Shown: piece after piece, positions 33,965-41,986 of the stretch | Position numbering within the stretch: the first letter of the stretch is position 1 | How the letters are laid out: each line of letters starts with the position of its first letter | From: SAR324 cluster bacterium | GTDB taxonomy: Bacteria > SAR324 > NAC60-12 | DNA: 64,000 nucleotides | Direction of reading: 5' to 3' | NCBI GenBank assembly: GCA_028281495.1 | Contig: JANQJU010000033.1 | Coordinates: 1 to 64,000, forward strand | Notes under the pieces: generated by a model | What the model was told of the DNA's origin: nothing | The model's database searches: none | The model's input: only the letters and a program-made list of their open reading frames with translations | Position numbers and translations under genes: made by a program

Positions 33965-34351
33965 TTACGGCTTCTGTACTTCGATGAGCCAAAAGGCATT
34001 TCTTGTCCCATTACAACCTTGTGCATATATCCGAACTTGCCAACCTGCCGTATAGGCGAGCGACGCTAATTTCAACAAATTGTCTCGGACATTCGTCCCT
34101 TCGACCTGAGAATTGTTCACATTGTAGTTTGAGGCAGCGTAGTAATCTGAGGCTCCACATGAATTGATGTCTTGTCCACCTCCATCAGGATAAATGTAAA
34201 AGCTCCATTCGCTTCCACTCAAACCATTTCCTAGCTTCGAAATGTTGAACCAGTTGGTCCATCCATCCGCAGAAGCCACATTGGCAGCCACTAGCATGGA
34301 GACTGACAATACAATAAATTTTAGATTCCTAACGATTTTTGAAATTCTCAT
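33965..34351 (-). CDS. Small secreted two-cysteine protein, paralogue 1
   Basis: 128 residues with a Sec signal peptide (cut predicted after ASA, about residue 28). The mature part begins DGWTNWFNISKL and ends LLKLASLAYTAGWQVRIYAQGC ... WLIEVQ with two cysteines that could form one disulfide. It is homologous to the divergent gene at 34767-35150 throughout. The closing pattern (helix, then VRIY strand, Cys, then strand) looks like small secreted oligosaccharide-binding B-subunit-type folds, but I cannot name a family with confidence. The 27 bases before its ATG are identical to those before the paralogue. It is monocistronic as far as can be seen. Confidence 0.72.
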   Translation of the reverse strand: MRISKIVRNLKFIVLSVSMLVAANVASADGWTNWFNISKLGNGLSGSEWSFYIYPDGGGQDINSCGASDYYAASNYNVNNSQVEGTNVRDNLLKLASLAYTAGWQVRIYAQGCNGTRNAFWLIEVQKP

Positions 34352-34378
34352 AATGACCTCGTTTTAAGTATGTGTGCT
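34352..34378 (-). repeat. Shared 27-bp leader of the secreted pair, copy 1
   Basis: The reverse complement of these bases, up to the ATG, is identical to 34740-34766. It contains ACGAGGTCATT directly before the start codon, so it includes the ribosome site (GAGG). Sequence further upstream is not shared, so conservation is confined to the translation-initiation leader. Confidence 0.8.
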
Positions 34379-34739
34379 AATGTGCGTTAGCATATATTTA
34401 AAACTCCATCATCTCAGTCACTTAAGCTGATAAGTTCTCCTACTTTTAGTTCATGTCGAGATGCCGAACATAATTAAAAAGTTTGACTTGAAAATGGTTT
34501 TAATAAGCAAGGAGTGAGGATTGGTATTTAGTTGCTTGTAGGAGTAAAAGAAGCTCCAAGCTGATACCTTCTAAAAATTTAATAACATTAAATATTTAAG
34601 AGGAGTCATCTATCTGATTTGGCCTAATAGTGCTGTCAATTTCGTTGTTATGAGTGAGAGCGACATTGAACATTTTGGATCTCTTGAACAGAGACAATGT
34701 TGCCATGAAATTGGTGGGATATGTGTCTCATCGCACAAC
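34379..34739. other. Divergent intergenic region of the secreted pair
   Basis: About 360 AT-rich bases between the two identical leaders. It must contain both divergent promoters. No open frame, hairpin with T-run or longer repeat was found. Confidence 0.5.
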
Positions 34740-34766
34740 AGCACACATACTTAAAACGAGGTCATT
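34740..34766 (+). repeat. Shared 27-bp leader of the secreted pair, copy 2
   Basis: Identical to the inverted copy at 34352-34378 and abutting the ATG of the second paralogue. It carries the GAGG ribosome site. Confidence 0.8.
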
Positions 34767-35150
34767 ATGAAAACAAAAAGCGTCTTCACTAAGCTAAAAA
34801 TATTAGTAATTTCTTTAGGGATGATGTTCTTAGCAAACGGAGCGATGGCAGCAGATCAATGGACCAATTGGTTCACGATCACACAATTAGAAGCGGAACA
34901 GGGTACGAACGCGGCTATATGGTTTGGTATTTATGCTGACACAATCGATACATCACAAGGCTGTTCTACAAATGATAAATACTTGTTTCCAAGTTTCAAT
35001 GAGAGCAGTGCCACAGGCAACCATTCTTCTAAGGAGCAACTATATAAACTCGCGACACTGGCTTATACTGGAGGTTGGCAGGTAAGACTGTACTTAAGTA
35101 ATTGCATAAATAACCGCCCTGCGGCCTATCGTATCCAGATCAAAAAATAA
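34767..35150 (+). CDS. Small secreted two-cysteine protein, paralogue 2
   Basis: 127 residues with a Sec signal peptide (cut predicted after AMA, about residue 28). Conserved with its divergent neighbour are WTNWF, the IYAD-like strand, a first cysteine (QGCSTNDKY), the helix EQLYKLATLAYTGGWQVRLY, and a second cysteine followed by a closing strand (YRIQIKK). The mature identity to paralogue 1 is limited to these blocks. Both genes may therefore have the same fold but different binding surfaces. A long hairpin 25 bases after the stop probably marks the transcript end. No enzyme motif is visible. Confidence 0.72.
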   Translation: MKTKSVFTKLKILVISLGMMFLANGAMAADQWTNWFTITQLEAEQGTNAAIWFGIYADTIDTSQGCSTNDKYLFPSFNESSATGNHSSKEQLYKLATLAYTGGWQVRLYLSNCINNRPAAYRIQIKK

Positions 35151-35174
35151 CAACACTTGGATCCATTCACATAT

Positions 35175-35205
35175 GTGCATTTTCCAGAAATGCTGGAAGA
35201 TGCAC
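35175..35205 (+). terminator. Terminator-like hairpin after the secreted paralogue 2
   Basis: Arms 35175-35187 and 35193-35205 pair over 13 positions (one G-U) around the loop AAATG. The following sequence is only mildly T-rich, so it is a weak intrinsic terminator at best. Confidence 0.5.
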
Positions 35206-35363
35206 AACTCCTGTTACTTTATAGCAATCCATTCCGCATCTGATTTTATACATGCTCATTCTCTTCCGCCTATGCTCAAAAAAACAGCGTCGATTTCACT
35301 TCAATTTCGAATCTCTTCGACTGGCTTTCTGATTGATCATAACGAGCATCTTGTTTCTCTGAT

Positions 35364-36131
35364 CTAGAAAAAGTCGGAACCCAACAGATTGTACCTTCCT
35401 AGACGTTCCTCCTTCAATTCGAAGGTTGTTACATCCCCTTCTCTATCCCAATTCATTTCATAATTACGCTTCAGATTATTAGCAATGAATCGTGCATTGT
35501 TGGTTCTGCCATCAAATAAGATGAAGGTGCCGGGCAGAAATGTGGATTCCATTAGCAACAAATCTCCCGCCATGACAGTGCGTTCGGGGCACTGAAAGCT
35601 CATTCCATTGATTTCTCCTTGAACGTCCTTAGGATCGGGTCCATCGACATAAATAAAATCGGCGATGATGTCAGGAAGCTGCTGATAGAAATGACAGACT
35701 TGACCATTGTGGGTACCGATTTTGACTTCACTGTAATGCAAATTCACATGAGGTTTCAGATGGGTGGGGATACGAGATTTTGCCACTTCCAACCATTTTT
35801 TAGAGGCATCCACAGAAAATGCCTGAAACATGAACCGATTCCGAATTGCGGGTTGTTCAGGGAGGCGGTTCCAGTCGGCTTCATTCTTTTGGAGCGCGTC
35901 GGCAATCAGCACCGTCGAGTACCCCACCCCAAATTCCAAAGCAGTGAAACACTTTCGCGTGCGGATGATTTGGTGGATTCGAATTAAATCTTCAATGTTG
36001 GGTGGAATCGGAATTTTCAATGGATTGACCACCGGGTCAATAACACCAGGCCGATACTCTGCATTTTCGTTAAAATCAATGAGCTGATCCAGCCCTTGCT
36101 CTTTTATATAGTCCTCAGTTGCTTTTTTCAT
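35364..36131 (-). CDS. SAM-dependent methyltransferase-like protein
   Basis: 255 residues from the ATG at 36131; an upstream TTG at 36158 would add nine residues. A class I methyltransferase-like core is indicated by motif I (FTALEFGVGYSTVLIADAL), an acidic strand end (FQAFSVDASKKWLEVAK) and ADFIYVDGPDP at the motif IV position. The substrate is unknown. Homologous folds include O-methyltransferases and inactive relatives. It appears to be a single gene with an 18-bp tandem repeat in its leader region. Confidence 0.6.
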   Translation of the reverse strand: MKKATEDYIKEQGLDQLIDFNENAEYRPGVIDPVVNPLKIPIPPNIEDLIRIHQIIRTRKCFTALEFGVGYSTVLIADALQKNEADWNRLPEQPAIRNRFMFQAFSVDASKKWLEVAKSRIPTHLKPHVNLHYSEVKIGTHNGQVCHFYQQLPDIIADFIYVDGPDPKDVQGEINGMSFQCPERTVMAGDLLLMESTFLPGTFILFDGRTNNARFIANNLKRNYEMNWDREGDVTTFELKEERLGRYNLLGSDFF

Positions 36132-36177
36132 TTCGTTTCTATCCGGTGATAGGTTCAATGAAAGGGTGACTGTTCGA

Positions 36178-36213
36178 TGAATGAGTGATTTTTAATGAAT
36201 GGATAATTTTTAA
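36178..36213. repeat. Tandem 18-bp repeat in the leader of the methyltransferase-like gene
   Basis: Two units, TGAATGAGTGATTTTTAA at 36178-36195 and TGAATGGATAATTTTTAA at 36196-36213, differ at three positions. A third partial TGAA follows. It is located between the FKBP gene and the methyltransferase-like gene. Confidence 0.6.
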
Positions 36214-36252
36214 TGAACGATGGGGCAGCCACTTAGCGGCATACAGCCGAAG

Positions 36253-36684
36253 TCACTTCACCTTCAACACTTCGACTTTAAACACAAGATCCGCATTGGG
36301 TGGAATGCCCGCTGCTGGAAAACCAGAAGGCCCGTAGGCTAAGTTGGCAGGAATTTTTAATTGGAGTTTGGTTCCAGCTTTCATGCCCTCCAAGGCATCT
36401 TCCCAACCTTGGATGACTTCGCCTTTTCCCAATTCAAATTGGAAGGGGCGTCGCTTCTGACGGCTGCTGTCAAACAGTGTGTAATCTTCGGCAAGCCAGC
36501 CTTCATAGTGAACTGAGACTTGGGAACCTTTTTCAACCTTTGGTCCGTTTCCAAACTTCTCGACATAGACCTGAACCCCAGAGCGTTTGGTCTTGAACGC
36601 AGAATCCAATCCCAGCTGGGGTTTTTTATTCACAGGCTTGTCATTTTTTTGGGCAGCTAAATTACCAGAACTTCCGACACGCAT
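36253..36684 (-). CDS. FKBP-type peptidyl-prolyl cis-trans isomerase
   Basis: 143 residues: a basic N-terminal extension of about 35 residues, then a single FKBP domain with VSVHYEGWLAEDYTLFDSS, FELGKGEVIQGWEDALEGMKAG and IPANLAYGPSGFP ... LVFKVEVLKV, the aromatic and Asp residues that form the prolyl pocket. No export signal is visible, so it is probably cytoplasmic. The ATG lies nine bases after the stop of the OstA-type gene and no ribosome site is seen, which suggests translational coupling to it. It catalyses proline isomerisation during protein folding. Confidence 0.88.
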   Translation of the reverse strand: MRVGSSGNLAAQKNDKPVNKKPQLGLDSAFKTKRSGVQVYVEKFGNGPKVEKGSQVSVHYEGWLAEDYTLFDSSRQKRRPFQFELGKGEVIQGWEDALEGMKAGTKLQLKIPANLAYGPSGFPAAGIPPNADLVFKVEVLKVK

Positions 36685-36695
36685 AGGCTATGATT

Positions 36696-37967
36696 TCAAC
36701 GACAGGTGAATGGGGGAGGCGTTGGAGGAGCATTTTCAGAAGCTTCTTCATCCAAGGAGATGATCATTTGAATGGGAGTTTTGCTATCGCCTTTGGCTTC
36801 GCCTTTGTTTACGTCCATGAACAAATTGATCGTGTTGCCGCTTAGGTATTTTCCGTCGCCACTCACTTCAGCGTTTCCCTCCAGGCGAATGATCTGCTGC
36901 GGTTCATCAAAGAAAGCCTTGTCAGCCCTTGCCACACGCCCTGGCTGTTCGATACACACTTTTTGTTCTGCATAAGCGGAGAGCAACTCACGATTTTCGT
37001 TAAAGGCCAGAACCGACTTTTCTGCGGTCATGTAAATCTGCCGCTGGGGACGCACCATTTCTACATTGCCTTCGAATGTAGCCTCGCGTTTGGCCTCGTC
37101 AAACAAAGCACGCTCAGATTGAATTTCAGTGCGTTGCGATGAGGTGGCAAATGCCTCCGCATTTTCAGCTTCCGCCGAATTACTGCCTGTGGCCAAATTC
37201 CTCGCAGTCCCCGCACGTTCGACGATTTCGGTAGCCCCTTCAGATATTTCAGTTTCATCTTTCAAATCGATTTCGATGCGAGCACGACCGTTACGTTGGT
37301 TTCGAGAATCACCTCGAACTTCCGCCCATTCCTTTTTCTGATCTAGGAAGGCCGTGGCTCCGTAAATAGTGGCTTGGCTGTTGTTGATTTTGACCTTGCC
37401 TTTCAACTGCATGGTCTGTTCCGTCCGGTTATACAGGATGTAACTAGCCCAGAGATCCCGGTCCAGTTGTCGAATATGGACATTGGTTTCGGCTACAATT
37501 TTGTTATAGCGTTGATTGCCTTCGGTGGTGATTTTGATCTTCTCTGCCCAGAATTCGATCTCATCTTTGGGAATCGCACCTTCCACATTGCCCGTAAAAA
37601 TCGCTTCTCCCGCTTTCAAGTCGCCGGAAAATTCCTCTGATTTGATCAATAGGTTGTCCAATCGAGAATGTTTCACAATCAAATCAACATGCTGTTGAAT
37701 CGGGACAGACACTTCTAATTTGTTGAGCGAAGCGACAAAGTCCGCCTTGGAGGAATAGAGTTGGTTATGCAGGGTTTTTAAGGCTTTCAAAAGAACATCG
37801 GGGATGCCCTCGGCTTGCAAAGTATTGAGGGTGGTCGTGGTAATTTTAAAGTTTTCTGCAAATGCGGCCAAACCGAAGCTGGGCAGCAAACCCATTACCC
37901 ACAGCACGACACCAACGATTACCAATCGCTTGAACGAAGTCAGGAATTTTTTCGTTCGTGATTTCAT
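36696..37967 (-). CDS. Exported OstA/LptA-like protein
   Basis: 423 residues from the ATG at 37967, which gives a good signal peptide (hydrophobic core 15-36); a start at 37979 overlapping the pyrG stop is also possible. Two OstA-type beta-jellyroll segments are visible: about 95-215 (AIFTGNVEGAIP ... WAEKIKITTEG ... MQLKGKVKINN) and about 295-395 (ATFEGNVEMVRP ... MTAEKSVLAF ... IRLEGNAEVSGDGKYLSGNTI). OstA/LptA proteins bind lipopolysaccharide and bridge the periplasm to LptD. The protein is twice the usual LptA length, and no other lpt gene is near. It follows pyrG and precedes the FKBP gene in a tight unit. Confidence 0.75.
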   Translation of the reverse strand: MKSRTKKFLTSFKRLVIVGVVLWVMGLLPSFGLAAFAENFKITTTTLNTLQAEGIPDVLLKALKTLHNQLYSSKADFVASLNKLEVSVPIQQHVDLIVKHSRLDNLLIKSEEFSGDLKAGEAIFTGNVEGAIPKDEIEFWAEKIKITTEGNQRYNKIVAETNVHIRQLDRDLWASYILYNRTEQTMQLKGKVKINNSQATIYGATAFLDQKKEWAEVRGDSRNQRNGRARIEIDLKDETEISEGATEIVERAGTARNLATGSNSAEAENAEAFATSSQRTEIQSERALFDEAKREATFEGNVEMVRPQRQIYMTAEKSVLAFNENRELLSAYAEQKVCIEQPGRVARADKAFFDEPQQIIRLEGNAEVSGDGKYLSGNTINLFMDVNKGEAKGDSKTPIQMIISLDEEASENAPPTPPPFTCR

Positions 37968-37971
37968 GGGT

Positions 37972-39597
37972 TCACTCATATTTAGAAGATTTGGATTTAA
38001 AACTCTGTTTATATTGATAAGCAGCTCGAATGAAAGAAGCAAATAAAGGATGGGGTTTCATCGGCTTGGATTGAAGCTCGGGATGAAATTGGCAGGCCAA
38101 GAACCAAGGATGGTCTGGCAATTCAATGGTTTCCACCAAATCTCGTTCGGGGTGCCTTCCAGAAATAATCAGCCCCGAGGCCTCCAAGCGTGGAACAAAT
38201 TCATTCATCACTTCGTAACGATGACGATGACGTTCTGAAATTTTATCTTCTTGGTACACTTCTGCAATGCGTGTCCCCGGCTTCAACGTCGCAGGATATG
38301 CCCCCAAACGCATCGTTCCCCCGGTACCTTCCTGGCCTTCTTGTTCCGGCATGATATCGATTACATTGTCTGGGTGATTGGGACGAAATTCACCTGAATT
38401 GGCTGTAGGGATTCCAGCCACATTGCGGGCATATTCGATAACCGCCATCTGCAATCCCAAGCAAATTCCAAAGAAAGGAACCTTCTCACACCGGGCATAT
38501 TGAACGGCACGGACCTTTCCTTCGGCACCTCGTACTCCAAAACCCGGAGCAACCAAAATGCCATGCGCCTTTTTCAACTGCTTTTGTACTTCTTTTTCAC
38601 TGAGATCCTCGGAATTGACATAGTTCAGATTCACCCTCAAACGATTGGCAATTCCTCCATGTACAAGGGCTTCGTTTAAACTTTCATAAGAGTCTCGCAG
38701 ATCCACATACTTGCCAACAAAGGCAATTGTCACTTCATCCGAAGGATTCTGGAAACGATCCACCATATCAGCCCAGCCTTGTAGCTTGGGTTTACCCGTC
38801 CACATTTTGAGATATTCTGCAATTTGTTCGTCCAGGCCTTCTTTATTGAAAGTCAAAGGAACTTGATACACACTTTTCACGTCAGGGGCGTTGATCACTG
38901 CTTCGACCTCCACATTGGTGAATAAGGCAATCTTTTTCTTAATCTTTTGAGGTAAATCCCCTTTCGTCCGACAGATCAAGATATCCGGTTGAATCCCAAT
39001 TTCTCGCAATTTCCCTACGCTGTGCTGCGTGGGTTTGGTTTTCATATCGCCATTTTCCATATACACAATCAGAGTGAGATGGATGAACAGCGTGTTCTCA
39101 CGCCCGATGTCGTGACGGCATTGACGAATGGCTTCCAAAAAGGGCAAGGACTCGATATCACCTACGGTTCCTCCAATTTCTACAATGGCAACATCAACTG
39201 CGTCAGAGCCTTCCAAAATTTTTGCTTTGATTTCGTCAATCACATGAGGGACCACCTGAACCGTACTTCCCAAATACTCTCCTGCTCGCTCTTTACGCAA
39301 AACGGCATCATAGATTTGACCCGTTGTGCAATTGTGCTTTCGATTCAATTTGGCATTGGTATACCGTTCGTAATGACCGAGATCCAAATCGGTTTCTGCT
39401 CCATCTTCGGTAACAAATACTTCTCCATGTTGAAATGGGTTCATGGTCCCTGCATCCAAATTGATATAGGGATCCAATTTCATTAAACTAACGGTTAGTC
39501 CTCGACTTTCTAGCAAAGTCCCAATGGATGCTCCTGCGATTCCTTTTCCTAAACCGGATACCACGCCTCCCGTGATAAAAATGAATTTTGTCTGCAT
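37972..39597 (-). CDS. pyrG: CTP synthase
   Basis: 541 residues, full length. It makes CTP from UTP, ATP and glutamine in the cytoplasm. The synthetase half opens [16 protein letters not shown] with the ATP loop, and has [16 protein letters not shown] and [12 protein letters not shown]. The glutamine amidotransferase half has GFGVRG and the nucleophile cysteine in [14 protein letters not shown], and closes with CQFHPEL carrying the catalytic His and Glu. AGGAG stands before the ATG. It is the first gene of a unit with the OstA-type and FKBP genes, whose starts overlap or follow within a few bases. Confidence 0.98.
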   Translation of the reverse strand: MQTKFIFITGGVVSGLGKGIAGASIGTLLESRGLTVSLMKLDPYINLDAGTMNPFQHGEVFVTEDGAETDLDLGHYERYTNAKLNRKHNCTTGQIYDAVLRKERAGEYLGSTVQVVPHVIDEIKAKILEGSDAVDVAIVEIGGTVGDIESLPFLEAIRQCRHDIGRENTLFIHLTLIVYMENGDMKTKPTQHSVGKLREIGIQPDILICRTKGDLPQKIKKKIALFTNVEVEAVINAPDVKSVYQVPLTFNKEGLDEQIAEYLKMWTGKPKLQGWADMVDRFQNPSDEVTIAFVGKYVDLRDSYESLNEALVHGGIANRLRVNLNYVNSEDLSEKEVQKQLKKAHGILVAPGFGVRGAEGKVRAVQYARCEKVPFFGICLGLQMAVIEYARNVAGIPTANSGEFRPNHPDNVIDIMPEQEGQEGTGGTMRLGAYPATLKPGTRIAEVYQEDKISERHRHRYEVMNEFVPRLEASGLIISGRHPERDLVETIELPDHPWFLACQFHPELQSKPMKPHPLFASFIRAAYQYKQSFKSKSSKYE

Positions 39598-40484
39598 AAA
39601 CTCCTAAACTAAAAACAGGTCGTATTAGGGGTGAAGGTCAGGTTAAGATTCCTTCCGTTTCCGAAAGTCCAAAACTATAGAACCCATATCCTAAAAATGC
39701 AACGATTGCGAACAGGCAAGGCCACCCCCCATAACCAATAGGGAAAACAGGAAACCGGGTGGTTCAAGCAACTCTTTTAAACCATGTGCGCTGTACCTAC
39801 TTCGATTATTCAAACCAAGAATTTACTGCATGATTTTTAAGCAAAAATTCATCATGAAAATCATATTAAATTGATAAAATCAACTTTTTGATTAATTTTT
39901 AATCATATAACGAGTTTTAAAAAATAATTTCTAACAAAATGTGACTAATTTTTAACCATTCCAGCATTGTCATATTTGTATTAAACCGGTTGCTTCGATA
40001 TTTACCGTGAATTGCCCCAACTCTTTTAGCTTCATACTTTATCGAATCATTTCAATGAATTAATTCAACTAATATAGTCTCTCCTATTTGTCGAACCAGC
40101 TCCTTCATTGGGTGAAATCTATTCCAATCCGAGGCTGGTACGATATTCGCAGAAAGAGAAATGAAGGCTTCTTCGAGGAAATCGCCCGAAACGCAAGAAT
40201 GTTCTTTGGAATACTGTCAAGGTAATAAATTGAGGTGTTATTTATTTTAAGGCCATGTTGAAGCACAACAGGCTTAATAGAAACCTAATACGTTTTTACT
40301 CATACCTAAACTTCAGAATGATAGAGTTTAGGGGAGTGGAGTTGGAGGCTGATAAGGAGGGAAATGAGCCGTGTTATCTGAATCGGCTTAAATTCCAAAT
40401 GGTTGCTAGAAAGGCAATAGTATCAATGGTTTTCCATGAAGGAATAGAGCCCAGATTGATCACCTTATATAAAATAGGTCAGCC
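39598..40484. other. Long AT-rich intergenic region
   Basis: About 890 bases between divergent pyrG and the solute-binding gene. 39830-40080 is extremely AT-rich. An open frame at 40255-40488 (77 codons) overlaps the next start by four bases but lacks motifs and a clear ribosome site, so it is not called. A possible long-range pair CCACCC (39722-39727) and GGGTGG (39758-39763) lies in the pyrG leader. I see no RNA gene or recognisable mobile element. Confidence 0.45.
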
Positions 40485-41507
40485 ATGAAACGTTTATTAT
40501 TTTTGCTACTGCTACTTAGCTTTAGTATTCTCACCTCACCCGTTGTAGTGTTATCTAAACAAGTAATTGATGGAAAGGTTATTTACCGTGTAGTTAGTGA
40601 ACAATTTATGAAAGACAGTCGTTACCCGCTGGCCCGACAGCTGCTAGAACTGGCCTTTCAAAAGTCAGAACATCGTTATGGAACTCGATATGAATTGCGG
40701 GATTCGGTTGCACGTCATTATCCGGAGCAAAATTTTCGGCAATTGGAAGCCCGCCGACTGCCGGATATCATGTGGGCCACCACTTCATTAGAACGAGAAG
40801 AACGGGCGCGGGCCGTCTATTTTCCAATTTTTAAAGGTTTGATGGGCAAACGAGTTCACCTCGTGGCTCAATCAAATCAAGCACTATTTGTGAACTTGAG
40901 CAAAACAGAAGCTCAGCAACTCACCTATTGTATTGGTACCCATTGGCCCGATCGAGACATTTATTATAAGAACGGCTTCGTCAATTTGGTGGAAGCGCCG
41001 ACATATCTGACGCTTCAGCGTAAAATTCGGTCACAGTCTCATTTTTGTCACGCCTTCTCGCGGGGTGCCCATGAAGCCATCATCGAATCGTTGCGGATGA
41101 TTCCTCACCGGTTTGAGAGCCAGGTCGGTCCAGAACAATATGTGATGTTTGAATACGATGCCCCTGTATTTTTCTTTGTTCGTAACCGAGAGCGCGAACT
41201 TGCAGAACGCATTCGTTTCGGTTTGGAACATGCTTTAGCCGATGGCTCCCTGAATCGGTTGTTTTATAATGATCGGTCCATTGCTGCCATGATGGCTTAT
41301 GGCAATTTAGAGAACCGCCAAGTGATCCACTTGGAAAATGAATTGTCTCTGAGAGCCAAGGCCCTTTACCGACGTCAAGAACTCTGGTTCAGCCCCAAAG
41401 ATGCGGACCGCTATCGGAACGACGAACACCCACTTCCCGTACCACCGCATTTGAAAGAAAATTTTCAAATCTCGATAGCCAAAGTTCACTATCGTGATGT
41501 GGAATGA
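40485..41507 (+). CDS. Exported family-3-like solute-binding protein
   Basis: 340 residues with a strong signal peptide (about 1-24, very Leu-rich). The rest has the periplasmic binding-protein type II layout: an early strand and helix with PLARQLLELAFQKS, a lobe with PDIMWATTSLEREERARAVYFP, a hinge-like FVNLVEAPTY, and a closing LAERIRFGLEHALADGSLNRLFY typical of amino-acid-binding SBP_bac_3 proteins. No permease or ATPase genes accompany it. A role as sensor or an orphan receptor is plausible. Codon usage looks like the neighbours. Confidence 0.72.
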   Translation: MKRLLFLLLLLSFSILTSPVVVLSKQVIDGKVIYRVVSEQFMKDSRYPLARQLLELAFQKSEHRYGTRYELRDSVARHYPEQNFRQLEARRLPDIMWATTSLEREERARAVYFPIFKGLMGKRVHLVAQSNQALFVNLSKTEAQQLTYCIGTHWPDRDIYYKNGFVNLVEAPTYLTLQRKIRSQSHFCHAFSRGAHEAIIESLRMIPHRFESQVGPEQYVMFEYDAPVFFFVRNRERELAERIRFGLEHALADGSLNRLFYNDRSIAAMMAYGNLENRQVIHLENELSLRAKALYRRQELWFSPKDADRYRNDEHPLPVPPHLKENFQISIAKVHYRDVE

Positions 41508-41545
41508 GGTAGACAGGAAGACGCTTCAAATGAAAAGGAGAGATT

Positions 41546-41731
41546 ATGAGAGCCACACAAATCGAATTTGATCAGTTGTTGTATCAAGCCAGTCAATTGA
41601 GTCGCCCCGATCAGCTTCGGTTAATCGAATATCTCCAACGCCAAAGCCGTCGCGAGCCCTTGGCTTCAAAAGAATCGATGGTAGTTTCTCCTCGTGTTTT
41701 GTTTGAAGAGATGTTCAATATTACAAAATAA
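41546..41731 (+). CDS. Small hypothetical protein
   Basis: 61 residues, not recognised. An AAGGAG ribosome site lies at the right distance from the ATG, and the gene follows the solute-binding gene by 38 bases on the same strand, so it is probably real. The sequence is soluble and helical at first (FDQLLYQASQLSRPDQLRLIEYLQ), with a hydrophilic middle and an end rich in Phe/Met. The first helix resembles the addiction-module antitoxin type of small helical segments, but no toxin gene is near. Confidence 0.55.
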   Translation: MRATQIEFDQLLYQASQLSRPDQLRLIEYLQRQSRREPLASKESMVVSPRVLFEEMFNITK

Positions 41732-41791
41732 AATTTGCCTCTGTATTCTTCCTCAAAAACTCCGCTCTCCCCCCATATGATTCCCGTCGAG

Positions 41792-41809
41792 CAGGCACGG
41801 TTGTGCCTG
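41792..41809. other. Perfect 7-pair hairpin upstream of gpmI
   Basis: CAGGCAC and GTGCCTG flank the loop GGTT. The hairpin lies between the small gene and gpmI, and no T-run follows. It may be a REP-like element, or a structured leader of the gpmI transcript. Only this copy was found in the window. Confidence 0.55.
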
Positions 41810-41986
41810 TCTCTGCGTGGGATGTCATTCCAATCTCGGGTCGGTATCTCTTTCATTTTCGGTTTGTGGGTGCCAAGGCTTTTTCGTATGCTGAGGCCCG
41901 TTTTGCATACCATTGTTTCACGTGCTTCCCAAACCAATCCGAATCACAAAGATTTCTATTAATCAATCCAGCAGAGAGAGGTTTCC

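Noticed and set aside
40255-40488. Open frame of 77 codons ending in an ATGA overlap with the solute-binding gene
   Set aside because: The overlap is suggestive, but there is no ribosome site and no recognisable motif. Kept out as unsupported.
41792-41809. REP/MITE family member
   Set aside because: No second copy was found in this window, so only a hairpin is reported.
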